A stretch of DNA of 64,000 nucleotides from Nocardioides zeae (GCF_010686755.1 NZ_JAAGXA010000008.1:1-64000); one strand, 5' to 3'. Positions 17,890 to 26,473 are shown, counted from the first letter of the stretch. Notes: a model not told the origin generated them from the sequence alone. A program made the numbers and translations.

Positions 17890-17937
17890 GGACGTCATGC
17901 ACGGCGGCCACCCCGGCCACCGGATCGCATGACATCC
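17890..17937. repeat. Inverted-repeat element, copy D
   Basis: Eleven-base arms (17890-17900 and 17927-17937) with one mismatch (GACATCC for GACGTCC) around 26 bases. It shares GGCGGCCaCCCCGGCCACCG with copy C and is the most decayed copy. Confidence 0.8.
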
Positions 17938-17955
17938 GCGAGGGAGAAGCACGAA

Positions 17956-17992
17956 GGCCCGGCCGACCACGACGTGCGTGGCGGGCCGGGCC
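17956..17992 (-). terminator. Terminator of the pst operon
   Basis: GGCCCGGCC (17956-17964) pairs with GGCCGGGCC (17984-17992) 14 bases beyond the pstB stop; on the minus strand the stem is followed by TTCGTGCTT. Confidence 0.6.
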
Positions 17993-18005
17993 CTCGGGCG
18001 GCGGA

Positions 18006-18785
18006 TCAGCCGAAGCGACCCGAGATGTAGGCCTCGGTCGCGTCGTTGTCCGGGTTAGCGAACATCTTCTCGGTCGAGTTGAACTCGACCAGGTGGCCGG
18101 GCTGGCCGGCCCCCTTGAGGTTGAAGAAGCCCGTCTCGTCGGACACGCGGGCCGCCTGCTGCATGTTGTGCGTGACGATGACGATCGTGAACTGGGTCTT
18201 CAGCTCGTGGATGAGGTCCTCGATCGCCGAGGTCGAGATCGGGTCGAGGGCCGAGCAGGGCTCGTCCATCAGGAGGACCTGCGGCTCGACCGCGATGGCC
18301 CGGGCGATGCAGAGGCGCTGCTGCTGACCGCCGGACAGGCCCATGCCGGGCTTGCCGAGGCGGTCCTTGACCTCGCCCCACAGGTTGGCGCCCTTGAGGG
18401 AGCGCTCGACGATCGCGTCGGCCTCGCTCTTCTTCATGCGCTTGCTGTTGAGGCGGTTGCCGGCCAGCACGTTGTCGTAGATCGACATCGTCGGGAACGG
18501 GTTCGGGCGCTGGAAGACCATGCCGATCTGACGGCGCACGGCCACCGGGTCGACGTTGGCGTCGTAGAGCGACTGCCCGTCGACGGACACCTTGCCCTCG
18601 ACGCGAGCGCCGGGGATGACCTCGTGCATGCGGTTGAGCGAGCGGAGGAAGGTCGACTTGCCGCAACCGGAGGGGCCGATGAAGGCGGTGACCGAACGCG
18701 CCCGGATGGTCATGTTGACACCCTGCACGGCGAGGAAGTCGCCGTAGTAGATGTCGAGGTCGGAGACGTCGATGCTCTTAGCCAT
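18006..18785 (-). CDS. pstB: Phosphate ABC transporter ATP-binding protein
   Basis: ATPase of the high-affinity PstSCAB phosphate importer, 259 residues as usual. Walker [10 protein letters not shown] near residue 37, Q-loop [10 protein letters not shown], signature [14 protein letters not shown], Walker [14 protein letters not shown] and switch His in [14 protein letters not shown] are all intact. It is the last gene of the pst operon, 18 bases after pstA, and precedes a terminator hairpin. No classical phoU follows; the DUF47 protein beside pit is the only PhoU-related protein in the window. Confidence 0.97.
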   Translation of the reverse strand: MAKSIDVSDLDIYYGDFLAVQGVNMTIRARSVTAFIGPSGCGKSTFLRSLNRMHEVIPGARVEGKVSVDGQSLYDANVDPVAVRRQIGMVFQRPNPFPTMSIYDNVLAGNRLNSKRMKKSEADAIVERSLKGANLWGEVKDRLGKPGMGLSGGQQQRLCIARAIAVEPQVLLMDEPCSALDPISTSAIEDLIHELKTQFTIVIVTHNMQQAARVSDETGFFNLKGAGQPGHLVEFNSTEKMFANPDNDATEAYISGRFG

Positions 18786-18803
18786 GGTGGTGGGAGTTCC
18801 CTC

Positions 18804-19844
18804 TCAGCCCTGCTTGGGCGCCAGAATCTTGCCGAGTACGCGAGCGATCACGTTGAGCAGCATGACCAGCACCATCAGCACCAGCGCAGCTCCCCAGACG
18901 ATCTCGATGTTGCCCTTGTTGCGCTCCGAGAAGATCAGCACGGGCAGGGTGGTCATGCTCCCGTCGAACGGGTTGAAGTTGGTGCGCTGCACGATGCCGG
19001 CGATGAGCAGCAGCGGCGCCGTCTCACCGATCACACGGGCCACGGCGAGCGTGACACCGGCGATGATGCCACCGACCGAGGTCGGCAGCACGACGCGCAC
19101 GATCGTGCGCCACCGCGGGGTGCCGAGGGCGTACGCCGCCTCGCGCAGGTCGTCCGGGACCAGACGCAGCATCTCCTCGGTCGCGCGCACCACCGTCGGG
19201 ATCATCAGGAGCGACAGCGCGACCGCGCCGCCCAGGCCCGACTGGTGGCCCGGTCCGAAGATGAGGGTGAAGAGCGCGAAGGCGAAGAGGCCGGCGACGA
19301 TCGACGGGATGCCGGTCATCACGTCGACGAGGAACGTGACGACGCGGGAGAAGGTGTTCTTCTTGCCGTACTCGATGAGGTAGATCGCCGTGAGGATGCC
19401 GACGGGCACCGAGATCAGCGCGGCGACGCCGGTGATGACGAGCGTGCCCATGATCGCGTGGTAGACGCCGACGGGCTGGTCCAGCGACGTGCGGTAGAAG
19501 CTGTAGGTGAAGAACGTGCCGCTGAGCGCCTGCGAGCCCTCGGCGACGACGGTCCACACCAGGCTGACCAGAGGCGCGAGGGCCACGAAGAAGGTCGCCC
19601 AGATCAGGCCGGTCATCATGCGGTCCGTCGCGGAGCGCCGGTTCTCGACGGCGAGCGACCACACGGGCAGCACGACGAGGAACACCAGCGCGCCGATGAG
19701 CACGGCGGCGACGCTCCCGAGGCCGAGCACCAGGCCGATGGCGGTGACGGCCACGGCCACGGCGCCCACCATCAGCGGCGCCTGCCGGGGCAGGCGCGCG
19801 TGGGTGAGCGTCGGGGACGACGCGGGCGGGGACTGGATGCTCAT
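18804..19844 (-). CDS. pstA: Phosphate ABC transporter permease PstA
   Basis: Inner-membrane subunit of the Pst importer, 346 residues. The BPD_transp_1 domain with the EAA loop (REAAYALGTPRWRTIVRVVLP) occupies the C-terminal two thirds. An N-terminal extension of about 60 residues contains two extra hydrophobic segments. The ATG at 19844 overlaps the pstC stop by four bases, a translationally coupled pair. Confidence 0.95.
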   Translation of the reverse strand: MSIQSPPASSPTLTHARLPRQAPLMVGAVAVAVTAIGLVLGLGSVAAVLIGALVFLVVLPVWSLAVENRRSATDRMMTGLIWATFFVALAPLVSLVWTVVAEGSQALSGTFFTYSFYRTSLDQPVGVYHAIMGTLVITGVAALISVPVGILTAIYLIEYGKKNTFSRVVTFLVDVMTGIPSIVAGLFAFALFTLIFGPGHQSGLGGAVALSLLMIPTVVRATEEMLRLVPDDLREAAYALGTPRWRTIVRVVLPTSVGGIIAGVTLAVARVIGETAPLLLIAGIVQRTNFNPFDGSMTTLPVLIFSERNKGNIEIVWGAALVLMVLVMLLNVIARVLGKILAPKQG

Positions 19845-20812
19845 CCGGCAAGCTTCCTCTCGCTGCGAGCCACGGCCCACCGGGCCGCGAAGTTGATGGC
19901 GAACGTCAGCAGGAAGAGCACGAGACCCGTGGCGATGAGCACCTCGAGGGTGCCCTCCGACCGCTCCTTGTAGCGCAGCGCGATGTTGGCCGCGATGGAG
20001 GGAGTGTTCGAGCCGCTGAACAGGTTGAAGGTGAAGAGCGTGCCGGGCGACAGCACCATCACGACCGCCATCGTCTCGCCGAGGGCGCGACCGAGGCCGA
20101 GCATGACGGCGGAGATGACGCCCGAGCGGCCGTAGGGGAAGACCGTCATCCGGATCATCTCCCACCGGGTGGCCCCCAGGGCGAGGGCGGCCTCGCGGTG
20201 GAGCCGCGGGGTGCGGGAGAAGACCTCGCGGCTGATCGCCGTGATGATCGGCAGGATCATGATCGCGAGCACGAGGCCGGCGGTCGAGATCGAGCGGCCG
20301 CTGCTGACGACGTCGCCGAAGAGCGGGATGAAGCCGAGGTGCTCGTGGAGCCACTCGTAGATCGGCACGAGCTTCGGCGCCAAGTAGATGCCGGCCCAGA
20401 GGCCGTACACGACGGAGGGCACGGCGGCGAGCAGGTCGATCACGTACGCCACGGGCGTGCTGAGCCACGACGGGGCGTACTGCGTGATGACGAGCGCGAT
20501 GCCGATCGCCAGCGGCACCGCGATGATCAGCGCGATGAGCGAGGCCACGATCGTGCTGGCCAGCAGCGGCCACACGTAACCCCAGAAGCTGGAGCCGTAC
20601 TTCGAGTACACCTCGGCCGGCTGCGTGAAGCCCGCGAAGCCCTGGGTGAACAGGAAGATGAAGACGCTGGCCAGGGCCAGGAGGATGAGCGCGGCAGCGG
20701 CGATCGTGAGGCCCTTGAAGATCGCGTCGCCGCGGCCCGAGCGCTCGGAGATCCAGGACGGCGACGGGTCACCGCCGGCTGGCGCTTCCTTGGTGGTCAG
20801 GGTGGTGCTCAC
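19841..20812 (-). CDS. pstC: Phosphate ABC transporter permease PstC
   Basis: Partner permease of PstA, 323 residues with six predicted membrane helices and the EAA loop HREAALALGATRWEMIRMTV. The GTG at 20812 is chosen because GGAGGAG lies nine bases upstream; an in-frame start at 20863 would place the beginning next to the attenuator hairpin and adds residues with no family match. Confidence 0.94.
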   Translation of the reverse strand: MSTTLTTKEAPAGGDPSPSWISERSGRGDAIFKGLTIAAAALILLALASVFIFLFTQGFAGFTQPAEVYSKYGSSFWGYVWPLLASTIVASLIALIIAVPLAIGIALVITQYAPSWLSTPVAYVIDLLAAVPSVVYGLWAGIYLAPKLVPIYEWLHEHLGFIPLFGDVVSSGRSISTAGLVLAIMILPIITAISREVFSRTPRLHREAALALGATRWEMIRMTVFPYGRSGVISAVMLGLGRALGETMAVVMVLSPGTLFTFNLFSGSNTPSIAANIALRYKERSEGTLEVLIATGLVLFLLTFAINFAARWAVARSERKLAG

Positions 20813-20866
20813 GGGCGAGGTCTCCTCCGGGCGACGTGAGAATCGGTGCAGTGGTCCGGGCACGCG

Positions 20867-20897
20867 CCCGGGGGTGTGACGGCGTCACACCCCCGGG
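20867..20897 (-). terminator. Intra-operon hairpin between pstS and pstC
   Basis: Fourteen-base perfect arms (20867-20880 and 20884-20897) around a three-base loop, 24 bases after the pstS stop. It is positioned to terminate part of the transcripts or protect the pstS mRNA end, giving more binding protein than permease. Confidence 0.7.
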
Positions 20898-20921
20898 AGC
20901 CCGGATCAGGAGCTGGTCGGA

Positions 20922-22043
20922 TCAGCCGGCGGAGATGTTCTCGACGATCCCCTGGGCCTCGGTCGCGACCTCGTCCGAGAGCGGCGCCGAGCCGGCGGCG
21001 TCCGCAGCGGCCTGCTGGCCCTCGTCCGACACGATGTAGGACAGGTAGCCCTTCACGTTCGCGGCCTCGGTGTCGTCGTCGTAGTTCTCGCACGCGATCA
21101 GGTAGGACAGCAGGATCACCGGGTAGGCGCCCTCCTCCGTCGTCGTGCGGTCGACGTCGGTCGCCATGTCGGTGGCGTCGCGGCCCTCGACCCGGGTCGA
21201 CACGGCGACGACCTTGGCGGCACCGTCGGCGGTCGGGGCGCTGAACGTGTCGCCCACGCCCACGGACACCGTGCCGAGGTCACCGATCTGGCTCTCGTCG
21301 GCGTAGCCGATCGTGTTCTCGGTGTTCGTGATCAGCTCGACGACGCCCGACGTGCCCTCGGCCGCCTGCGACTTGCCGCCGGAGACGGGGAACGCGTCCT
21401 CGGCCTCGTAGGACCAGTTGTCCGGCGCGGCCTTGCCGAGGTAGTCCGTGAAGTTCTTCGTCGTGCCCGAGTCGTCCGAGCGGTGCACCGGCGAGATGTC
21501 GGCGTCCGGGAGCTCGACACCCTGGTTGTCGGCGACGATCGCCGGGTCGTTCCACTTCGTGATCTTGTTGTTGAAGATGTCCGCGATGACCGCGGGGCTC
21601 AGGTTGAGGCTGTCGATGCCCGGCAGGTTGAACGCGATCGCGATCGGCGAGACGTACGCCGGGACCTCGATGACGTTGCCGTTGCAGCGCTCGCGCGCCG
21701 ACTCCAGCTCCTCGTCCTTGAGGTACGAGTCCGAGCCGGCGAAGGAGGTCGCGCCGTCGATGAACTGGCCACGACCGTCGGTCGAGCCGATGCCCTGGTA
21801 GTCGACCGTCAGGTTGCCGTCGTTGAGGCCCTGGATCGCGGTCGCCCACGCCTCCTGCGCCTTCTCCTGCGAGGTGGCGCCCGCGCCACGGAGCTCGCCC
21901 GACAGGCCGGAGGCGGCCGAGGGGGCGTCGCTGTTGCCGGAGCCGTTGGAGCTGCTGCCCTCGTTGCCGGCACCGCAGGCCGAGAGGGTGAGGGCCAGAG
22001 CGGCAACACCGGGCACGACGTACCGGAAGGAAGTGCGCTTCAC
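20922..22043 (-). CDS. pstS: Phosphate ABC transporter substrate-binding lipoprotein
   Basis: Extracytoplasmic phosphate-binding protein of 373 residues. The signal peptide ends in the lipobox LSAC with Cys23 as the lipidation site, followed by a Ser/Gly/Asn-rich tether. Phosphate-binding segments are recognisable: GAGATSQEKAQEAW, GSTDGRGQF, SFAGSDSYL and VHRSDDSGTTKNFTDYL. It is first in the pstS-C-A-B operon and is preceded by an array of PHO boxes, so induction under phosphate limitation by PhoPR is expected. Confidence 0.96.
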   Translation of the reverse strand: MKRTSFRYVVPGVAALALTLSACGAGNEGSSSNGSGNSDAPSAASGLSGELRGAGATSQEKAQEAWATAIQGLNDGNLTVDYQGIGSTDGRGQFIDGATSFAGSDSYLKDEELESARERCNGNVIEVPAYVSPIAIAFNLPGIDSLNLSPAVIADIFNNKITKWNDPAIVADNQGVELPDADISPVHRSDDSGTTKNFTDYLGKAAPDNWSYEAEDAFPVSGGKSQAAEGTSGVVELITNTENTIGYADESQIGDLGTVSVGVGDTFSAPTADGAAKVVAVSTRVEGRDATDMATDVDRTTTEEGAYPVILLSYLIACENYDDDTEAANVKGYLSYIVSDEGQQAAADAAGSAPLSDEVATEAQGIVENISAG

Positions 22044-22130
22044 TGCGGGTCTCCTGAAGTCTGCTGAGGTTCACTGAACGAACTGACGCAGGGAACGTAA
22101 GGAGGCTTGGTGTACGGATCCGTCGGCGTC

Positions 22131-22203
22131 AGTGAACGAGCAGTGAACGGTGGTGACCCATCGGCGAACGCGACGTCGGGCAGACGGTGAGCATCGGGTG
22201 AAC
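22131..22203 (-). promoter_or_regulatory. PHO-box array controlling pstS
   Basis: Read on the minus strand, GTTCACC-type units recur about every 11 bases: GTTCACC (22197-22203), GCTCACC (22186-22192), GTTCGCC (22163-22169), GGTCACC (22152-22158), GTTCACT (22142-22148) and GTTCACT (22131-22137). This is the direct-repeat pattern bound by PhoP in actinomycetes, here 90-160 bases upstream of pstS. One slot (about 22175) lacks a recognisable unit. Confidence 0.8.
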
Positions 22204-22249
22204 TAGACCGGTGCGCCCTTGACGGCATGACCTGGACCACACTCACCCG

Positions 22250-23185
22250 TTACGTGCCCGTGACCTCCGTGGCCACGACCCGCCCGCGACGGTGGTGCAC
22301 GACCAGCGCCTCGCCCTTCTCGAGGACGACCGGCTCGACCCCGAGCGCCTCCAGCACGAGCGGCAGCACCGGCCGGTGGGTGCACAGGACCGTGCGGGGC
22401 TCGTCGAGCAGGCGCGTCACGAGGTGGCGCACGCCGGGCGCGCTCGCGTCCTCCTCGCTCAGCACCGGCTCGAGCCGCGGCGTGAGGTCGTGCGCGTCGA
22501 GGAAAGGCTGCACGCTCTGCACGCACCGCGTGCTCGGGGAGGTCACGACGGAGCCCACGCCGTACGCCGCGAGCAGCGCCACCCAGCGGCGCGCCTGCTC
22601 GTGGCCACCCGCCAGCAGGGGTCGCACCCGGTCGTCGGCGCGCCACCGGTCCCGCGAGCGGGCGGTGCCGTGGCGGAGGACGACGAGCGTCGACGTACGC
22701 CGCGGTCGGGCCATCGCCTCGTCGAGGGTGGCGACGTCGTGAGGATAGGTCAGGCGCTCGCGGGCCTCGCGCACCGGCACCCAGGCGACCTCGTCGATCT
22801 CGTCGCCGCGCCGGTAGCCGACCACGTCGTCGTCGCCGACCACGCGGGCGGACCAGTACGACACGGTCTTCCGTCGCGGGCCGTTGCGACCGGCCACGCG
22901 GTAGTGCTGCTCGGCCAGGGGCGCGCCCAGGCGGACCCGGAGACCGGTCTCCTCCTCGACCTCGCGCACCGCCGTCGCCACGACGTGCTCCCCCCGGTCG
23001 ACCTTGCCCTTGGGGAAGGACCAGTCGTCGTACCGCGGTCGGTGGACGAGCAGGACCTCCTTGCCGGGCCGCGTCACGACGGCACCCGCGGCACGCACGG
23101 TGGGGCGGTCGGTCTCCCCCGCGCCGGGTTCGGCGGAGGGCGGCAGCTGCTCGCGGGAGACGGACCCGGGGAGGCGGCGCGACAT
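22250..23185 (-). CDS. Nudix hydrolase-SixA histidine phosphatase fusion (MutT1-like)
   Basis: A 311-residue two-domain protein. The N-terminal Nudix domain carries a complete Nudix box (GKVDRGEHVVATAVREVEEE, then TGL). The C-terminal histidine-phosphatase domain starts with VVLRHGTARS, whose His is the phospho-acceptor, with a second catalytic His in LCTHRPVLP. This architecture is that of mycobacterial MutT1, which cleans 8-oxo-dGTP and hydrolyses diadenosine polyphosphates. Start uncertain: ATG 23185 or upstream GTGs at 23191 and 23200. It sits just upstream of pstS but the PHO-box array separates them. Confidence 0.85.
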   Translation of the reverse strand: MSRRLPGSVSREQLPPSAEPGAGETDRPTVRAAGAVVTRPGKEVLLVHRPRYDDWSFPKGKVDRGEHVVATAVREVEEETGLRVRLGAPLAEQHYRVAGRNGPRRKTVSYWSARVVGDDDVVGYRRGDEIDEVAWVPVREARERLTYPHDVATLDEAMARPRRTSTLVVLRHGTARSRDRWRADDRVRPLLAGGHEQARRWVALLAAYGVGSVVTSPSTRCVQSVQPFLDAHDLTPRLEPVLSEEDASAPGVRHLVTRLLDEPRTVLCTHRPVLPLVLEALGVEPVVLEKGEALVVHHRRGRVVATEVTGT

Positions 23186-23249
23186 GCGCACCAGTCTCAC
23201 ACCCGCGCCGGCGAGCCGGACGGGCGCCGACCGGTGGAGAGGGGGTGAC

Positions 23250-23405
23250 TCAGTCGTCGTCGGGAGCGACGCCGAGGATGCGGTCGATCTCCTCGGTCGT
23301 CAGGTGCCGCTCGGAACGGCTGGCCGCGACCATCAGGTTGGTGGTCAGCTCGACCTCGCCCAGCAGCACCGAGTCCTCGAGAGTCACGTCGAACTGGTCG
23401 TTCAC
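23250..23405 (-). CDS. Small conserved-looking protein, 51 residues
   Basis: A short gene: GTG at 23405 with a strong GGGAGGAG site, stop at 23250. The product is acidic, without membrane segment, reading MNDQFDVTLEDSVLLGE at the start and ending EEIDRILGVAPDDD. It follows the BldG-like gene by 121 bases on the same strand. The excellent ribosome site and the codon pattern make it a real gene; function unknown. Its position suggests a link with the anti-sigma antagonist, but that is inference. Confidence 0.75.
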   Translation of the reverse strand: MNDQFDVTLEDSVLLGEVELTTNLMVAASRSERHLTTEEIDRILGVAPDDD

Positions 23406-23466
23406 GGGCTCTCCTCCCTCGCGCGCGTGGACACGGGGAGGACGGTGCCCGCGGCTACCGGGGGGA

Positions 23467-23482
23467 AACCTCCGCGGAGGTT
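23467..23482. terminator. Sixteen-base palindrome downstream of the bldG-like gene
   Basis: AACCTCCGCGGAGGTT is a perfect palindrome 45 bases past the bldG-like stop. It could fold as a short terminator or act as a protein-binding site for the small gene that follows. Confidence 0.4.
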
Positions 23483-23526
23483 AAGGAACGCGGTGCTCCC
23501 GGTCACCCGGGGGCGAGCGGACGCGG

Positions 23527-23874
23527 TCAGGACGCGTCGGCCGACGCGAGCGCGGCCGCGAGCGAGTCGTGGATGACGAAGACCTTGGCGAGGCCCGTGA
23601 TCCGGAAGATCTTGAGGAGCCGGTCCTGGCTGCAGATCAGCTGCAGGGAGCCGTTGTTGGCCCGCACCTTCTTCAGGCCGCCGACGAGGACGCCCAGCCC
23701 GGTCGAGTCGAGGAACTCGACGCCCTCCATGTCGATCACGAGGTCGTAGGTGCCGGCGGCGACGAGCTCGGTGATGCGGTCGCGGAGGCGCGGCGCCGTG
23801 TAGACGTCGATCTCGCCACCGACGGCGACGATGGTCTTGCCATCGGCCTCGCTGGTCGCAAGAGTCAGGTCCAC
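23527..23874 (-). CDS. BldG-like anti-sigma factor antagonist (STAS domain)
   Basis: A 115-residue STAS protein. The phosphorylatable serine is in the motif [20 protein letters not shown] near residue 57, preceded by [16 protein letters not shown]. It closely resembles Streptomyces BldG, which frees sigma factors by binding anti-sigma kinases when unphosphorylated. As near bldG in Streptomyces, a DEAD/DEAH helicase gene is divergent. No anti-sigma kinase gene is adjacent here. The GTG start has GAGGAGACGAC upstream. Confidence 0.9.
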   Translation of the reverse strand: MDLTLATSEADGKTIVAVGGEIDVYTAPRLRDRITELVAAGTYDLVIDMEGVEFLDSTGLGVLVGGLKKVRANNGSLQLICSQDRLLKIFRITGLAKVFVIHDSLAAALASADAS

Positions 23875-23917
23875 GTCGTCTCCTCAGGCACGCGGGTGCA
23901 TGCATCGGGCCACTTGC

Positions 23918-23944
23918 CGGGCACCGTACCCGAGATGGTGCCCG
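23918..23944. promoter_or_regulatory. Inverted repeat over the bldG-like promoter
   Basis: CGGGCACC (23918-23925) and GGTGCCCG (23937-23944) are perfect eight-base arms with 11 bases between. On the minus strand a TACGGT -10 candidate (23923-23928) lies within it and TTGATA (23948-23953) is a possible -35, 19 bases away. It is suitably placed for an operator. Confidence 0.4.
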
Positions 23945-24052
23945 ACCTATCAAACCATGTTCCTCCGAGGAGCCGCAGGAGGACGGCGGAACCGCTGTGC
24001 CCGGCCCCGCCGATGCGAGCACCGTCGGTGGTGCTTGCCAGACTGCCGGGTC

Positions 24053-26473
24053 ATGGACGGTCACGGCGAGCACGAGGCGGAGGACGGCTCCTCCCCCGCC
24101 GCGTCGCTGGCGCGCCTGACCTTCCCGCACGGCCGCGCCGAACGCCTGCGGCACGTGCGCGTGCTGCCGCGACGGGAGGCCGTGACCGCCGCGTGGCCGG
24201 ACTGGGCGCACCCGGTGGTGCGCGACGGTTACGCCGCGGAGGGCGTCGCCGCGCCCTGGGCCCACCAACGCGCCGCCGCGGACCTCGCCCACGCGGGGAC
24301 CCACGTCGTGCTCGCGACGGGCACGGCCTCGGGCAAGTCGATGGGCTACCTGCTGCCGGCGCTCACCACGCTGCTGGACGCGCGCACGTCGCGCGGCACC
24401 CGAGGGGCCTCGACCCTGTACGTCGCGCCGACCAAGGCGCTCGCCTCCGACCAGCTCGCTGCCGTGCAGCGCCTGGGCACCGGCGTGCGCGCGGTCACCC
24501 ACGACGGGGACAGCCCGCCGGAGCTGCGGGACTGGACCCGCGACCACGCCGAGTACGTCCTCACCAACCCCGACATGCTCCACCACTCCCTCCTGCCGGC
24601 CCACCAGCGCTGGCCGGCGTTCTGGCGGGGGCTGCGGTTCGTCGTGGTCGACGAGTGCCACCACTACCGCGGGGTGTTCGGCGCCCACGTCGCGCAGGTG
24701 CTGCGCCGCGTGCGCCGTATCGCGGCCCACCATGGCAGCGAGCCCACCTTCGTGCTCGCCTCGGCCACGGCGGCCGAGCCCGCCGACACCGCGCGCCGCC
24801 TGACCGGGCTCGAGGTCACGCCGGTCACGGAGGACGCGTCCCCGCGGGGCAGCGTCACCCTCGGCATGTGGCAGCCCCCTCTGACGTCCCACCAGGGCGA
24901 GAACGGAGCACCCGTGCGGCGCGCCGCGGGCTCCGAGGCGGCCGACCTCCTCACCGACCTCGTCGTCGACGGCGTGCGCACGCTCGCCTTCGTGCGCTCC
25001 CGGCGGGGCGCCGAGCAGGTGGCCCGCACGGCGCGGGAGCACCTCGCCGACGTGGACCCGGCCCTGCCCGCGCGGGTGTCGTCGTACCGCGGCGGCTACC
25101 TGCCCGAGGAGCGTCGCGAGATCGAGCGGGCCCTGCGCTCCGGCGAGCTCCTCGGCCTCGCGGCCACGAACGCCCTGGAGCTCGGCATCGACGTGGCCGG
25201 GCTCGACGCGGTGCTGGTCGTCGGCTTCCCCGGCACCCGCGCGGCGCTGTGGCAGCAGGTGGGTCGCGCGGGCCGGGCGCGGCAGGACTCGTTGGGGCTG
25301 CTCGTCGCCCGGGACGACCCGCTCGACACCTACCTCGTCGCCCACCCCGAAGCGCTCCTGGACGCACCGGTCGAGCAGACGGTCTTCGACCCCGACAACC
25401 CCTACGTGCTGGCCCCGCACCTGTGCGCGGCTGCCGCCGACCACCCCCTCACCGACGCCGACCTCGGCCTGTTCGGGCCCACGGCCCCCGTGCTCCTCGA
25501 CCAGCTCCTCGCGACCGGCCTCCTCCGACGCCGGCCGGCCGGCTACTTCTGGACCGACCGCCGTCGGGCCAGCGACCTCGCCGACCTGCGGTCGAGCGGC
25601 GGGTCGCCCGTGCAGCTCGTCGAGGCCGGCAGTGGCCGCGTCATCGGCACGGTCGACGCCGCCCGGGCGCACGGCGAGGCCCACGAGGGGGCGGTCTACG
25701 TGCACCTCGGCGAGACCTGGCTCGTCGAGAGCCTCGACCTCGACGAGCACGTCGCGGTGCTGCGACGGGCGGACCCGCCGTACTCCACCTCGGCCCGCGA
25801 GGTCACCGACATCCGGATCGTCGAGGAGCAGCGCGGCGTCGACTGGGGCGGGTGCCGCCTCGCCTTCGGGACGGTCGACGTCAGCCACCAGGTGGTCGCC
25901 TACCTCCGCCGCCGCGAGCCGGGCGGCGAGGTGATCGGCGAGCAGGGCCTCGACCTGCCCGTGCGCTCCCTGCGCACGGCCGCCGTCTGGTGGACCGTGC
26001 CCTCCTCCGTGCTCGCCGACCTCGAGGGCAGCGGGGTGGACGTCGGCGACCTCCCCGGGGCGGCCCACGCGGCCGAGCACTGCTCCATCGGCCTGCTGCC
26101 GCTCTTCGCCACCTGCGACCGGTGGGACATCGGCGGCGTGTCCACCGTCGTGCACCCCGACACCGGGAGACTGACGGTCTTCGTCCACGACGGCCACCCC
26201 GGCGGGGCGGGCTTCGCCGAGCGCGGCTTCGAGGCCGCCCCCGACTGGCTCCGCGCGACCCGGGCGACCATCGCGGACTGCGAGTGCGCGGAGGGCTGCC
26301 CGTCCTGCGTGCAGTCCCCGAAGTGCGGCAACCAGAACAACCCGCTGGACAAGCACGCGGCGCTGCTCCTCCTCGACGCGCTGCTGCGTCACGCTCCACC
26401 TCCGGCGGCCGGGGAGCCCACCGGACCGGCTCGGGCCGTGCCCTCGACGACGGCCTCCCGGCCGCCCGGATAG
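24053..26473 (+). CDS. MrfA-type DEAD/DEAH-box helicase with DUF1998
   Basis: An 806-residue superfamily 2 helicase (Rv3649/YprA type). Motif I ATGTASGKS near residue 90, motif II DECHHYRG, motif III ASATAAEP and motif VI QQVGRAGRARQDS are present. The C-terminal DUF1998 region ends with a four-cysteine cluster, CECAEGCPSCVQSPKCGN, that could hold a metal or Fe-S centre. B. subtilis MrfA works with a nuclease in mitomycin repair; no MrfB-like nuclease is adjacent. The ATG at 24053 is the first plausible start after the divergent bldG promoter. The 3' end overlaps the tadG-like gene by 85 bases, tail to tail. Confidence 0.9.
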   Translation: MDGHGEHEAEDGSSPAASLARLTFPHGRAERLRHVRVLPRREAVTAAWPDWAHPVVRDGYAAEGVAAPWAHQRAAADLAHAGTHVVLATGTASGKSMGYLLPALTTLLDARTSRGTRGASTLYVAPTKALASDQLAAVQRLGTGVRAVTHDGDSPPELRDWTRDHAEYVLTNPDMLHHSLLPAHQRWPAFWRGLRFVVVDECHHYRGVFGAHVAQVLRRVRRIAAHHGSEPTFVLASATAAEPADTARRLTGLEVTPVTEDASPRGSVTLGMWQPPLTSHQGENGAPVRRAAGSEAADLLTDLVVDGVRTLAFVRSRRGAEQVARTAREHLADVDPALPARVSSYRGGYLPEERREIERALRSGELLGLAATNALELGIDVAGLDAVLVVGFPGTRAALWQQVGRAGRARQDSLGLLVARDDPLDTYLVAHPEALLDAPVEQTVFDPDNPYVLAPHLCAAAADHPLTDADLGLFGPTAPVLLDQLLATGLLRRRPAGYFWTDRRRASDLADLRSSGGSPVQLVEAGSGRVIGTVDAARAHGEAHEGAVYVHLGETWLVESLDLDEHVAVLRRADPPYSTSAREVTDIRIVEEQRGVDWGGCRLAFGTVDVSHQVVAYLRRREPGGEVIGEQGLDLPVRSLRTAAVWWTVPSSVLADLEGSGVDVGDLPGAAHAAEHCSIGLLPLFATCDRWDIGGVSTVVHPDTGRLTVFVHDGHPGGAGFAERGFEAAPDWLRATRATIADCECAEGCPSCVQSPKCGNQNNPLDKHAALLLLDALLRHAPPPAAGEPTGPARAVPSTTASRPPG

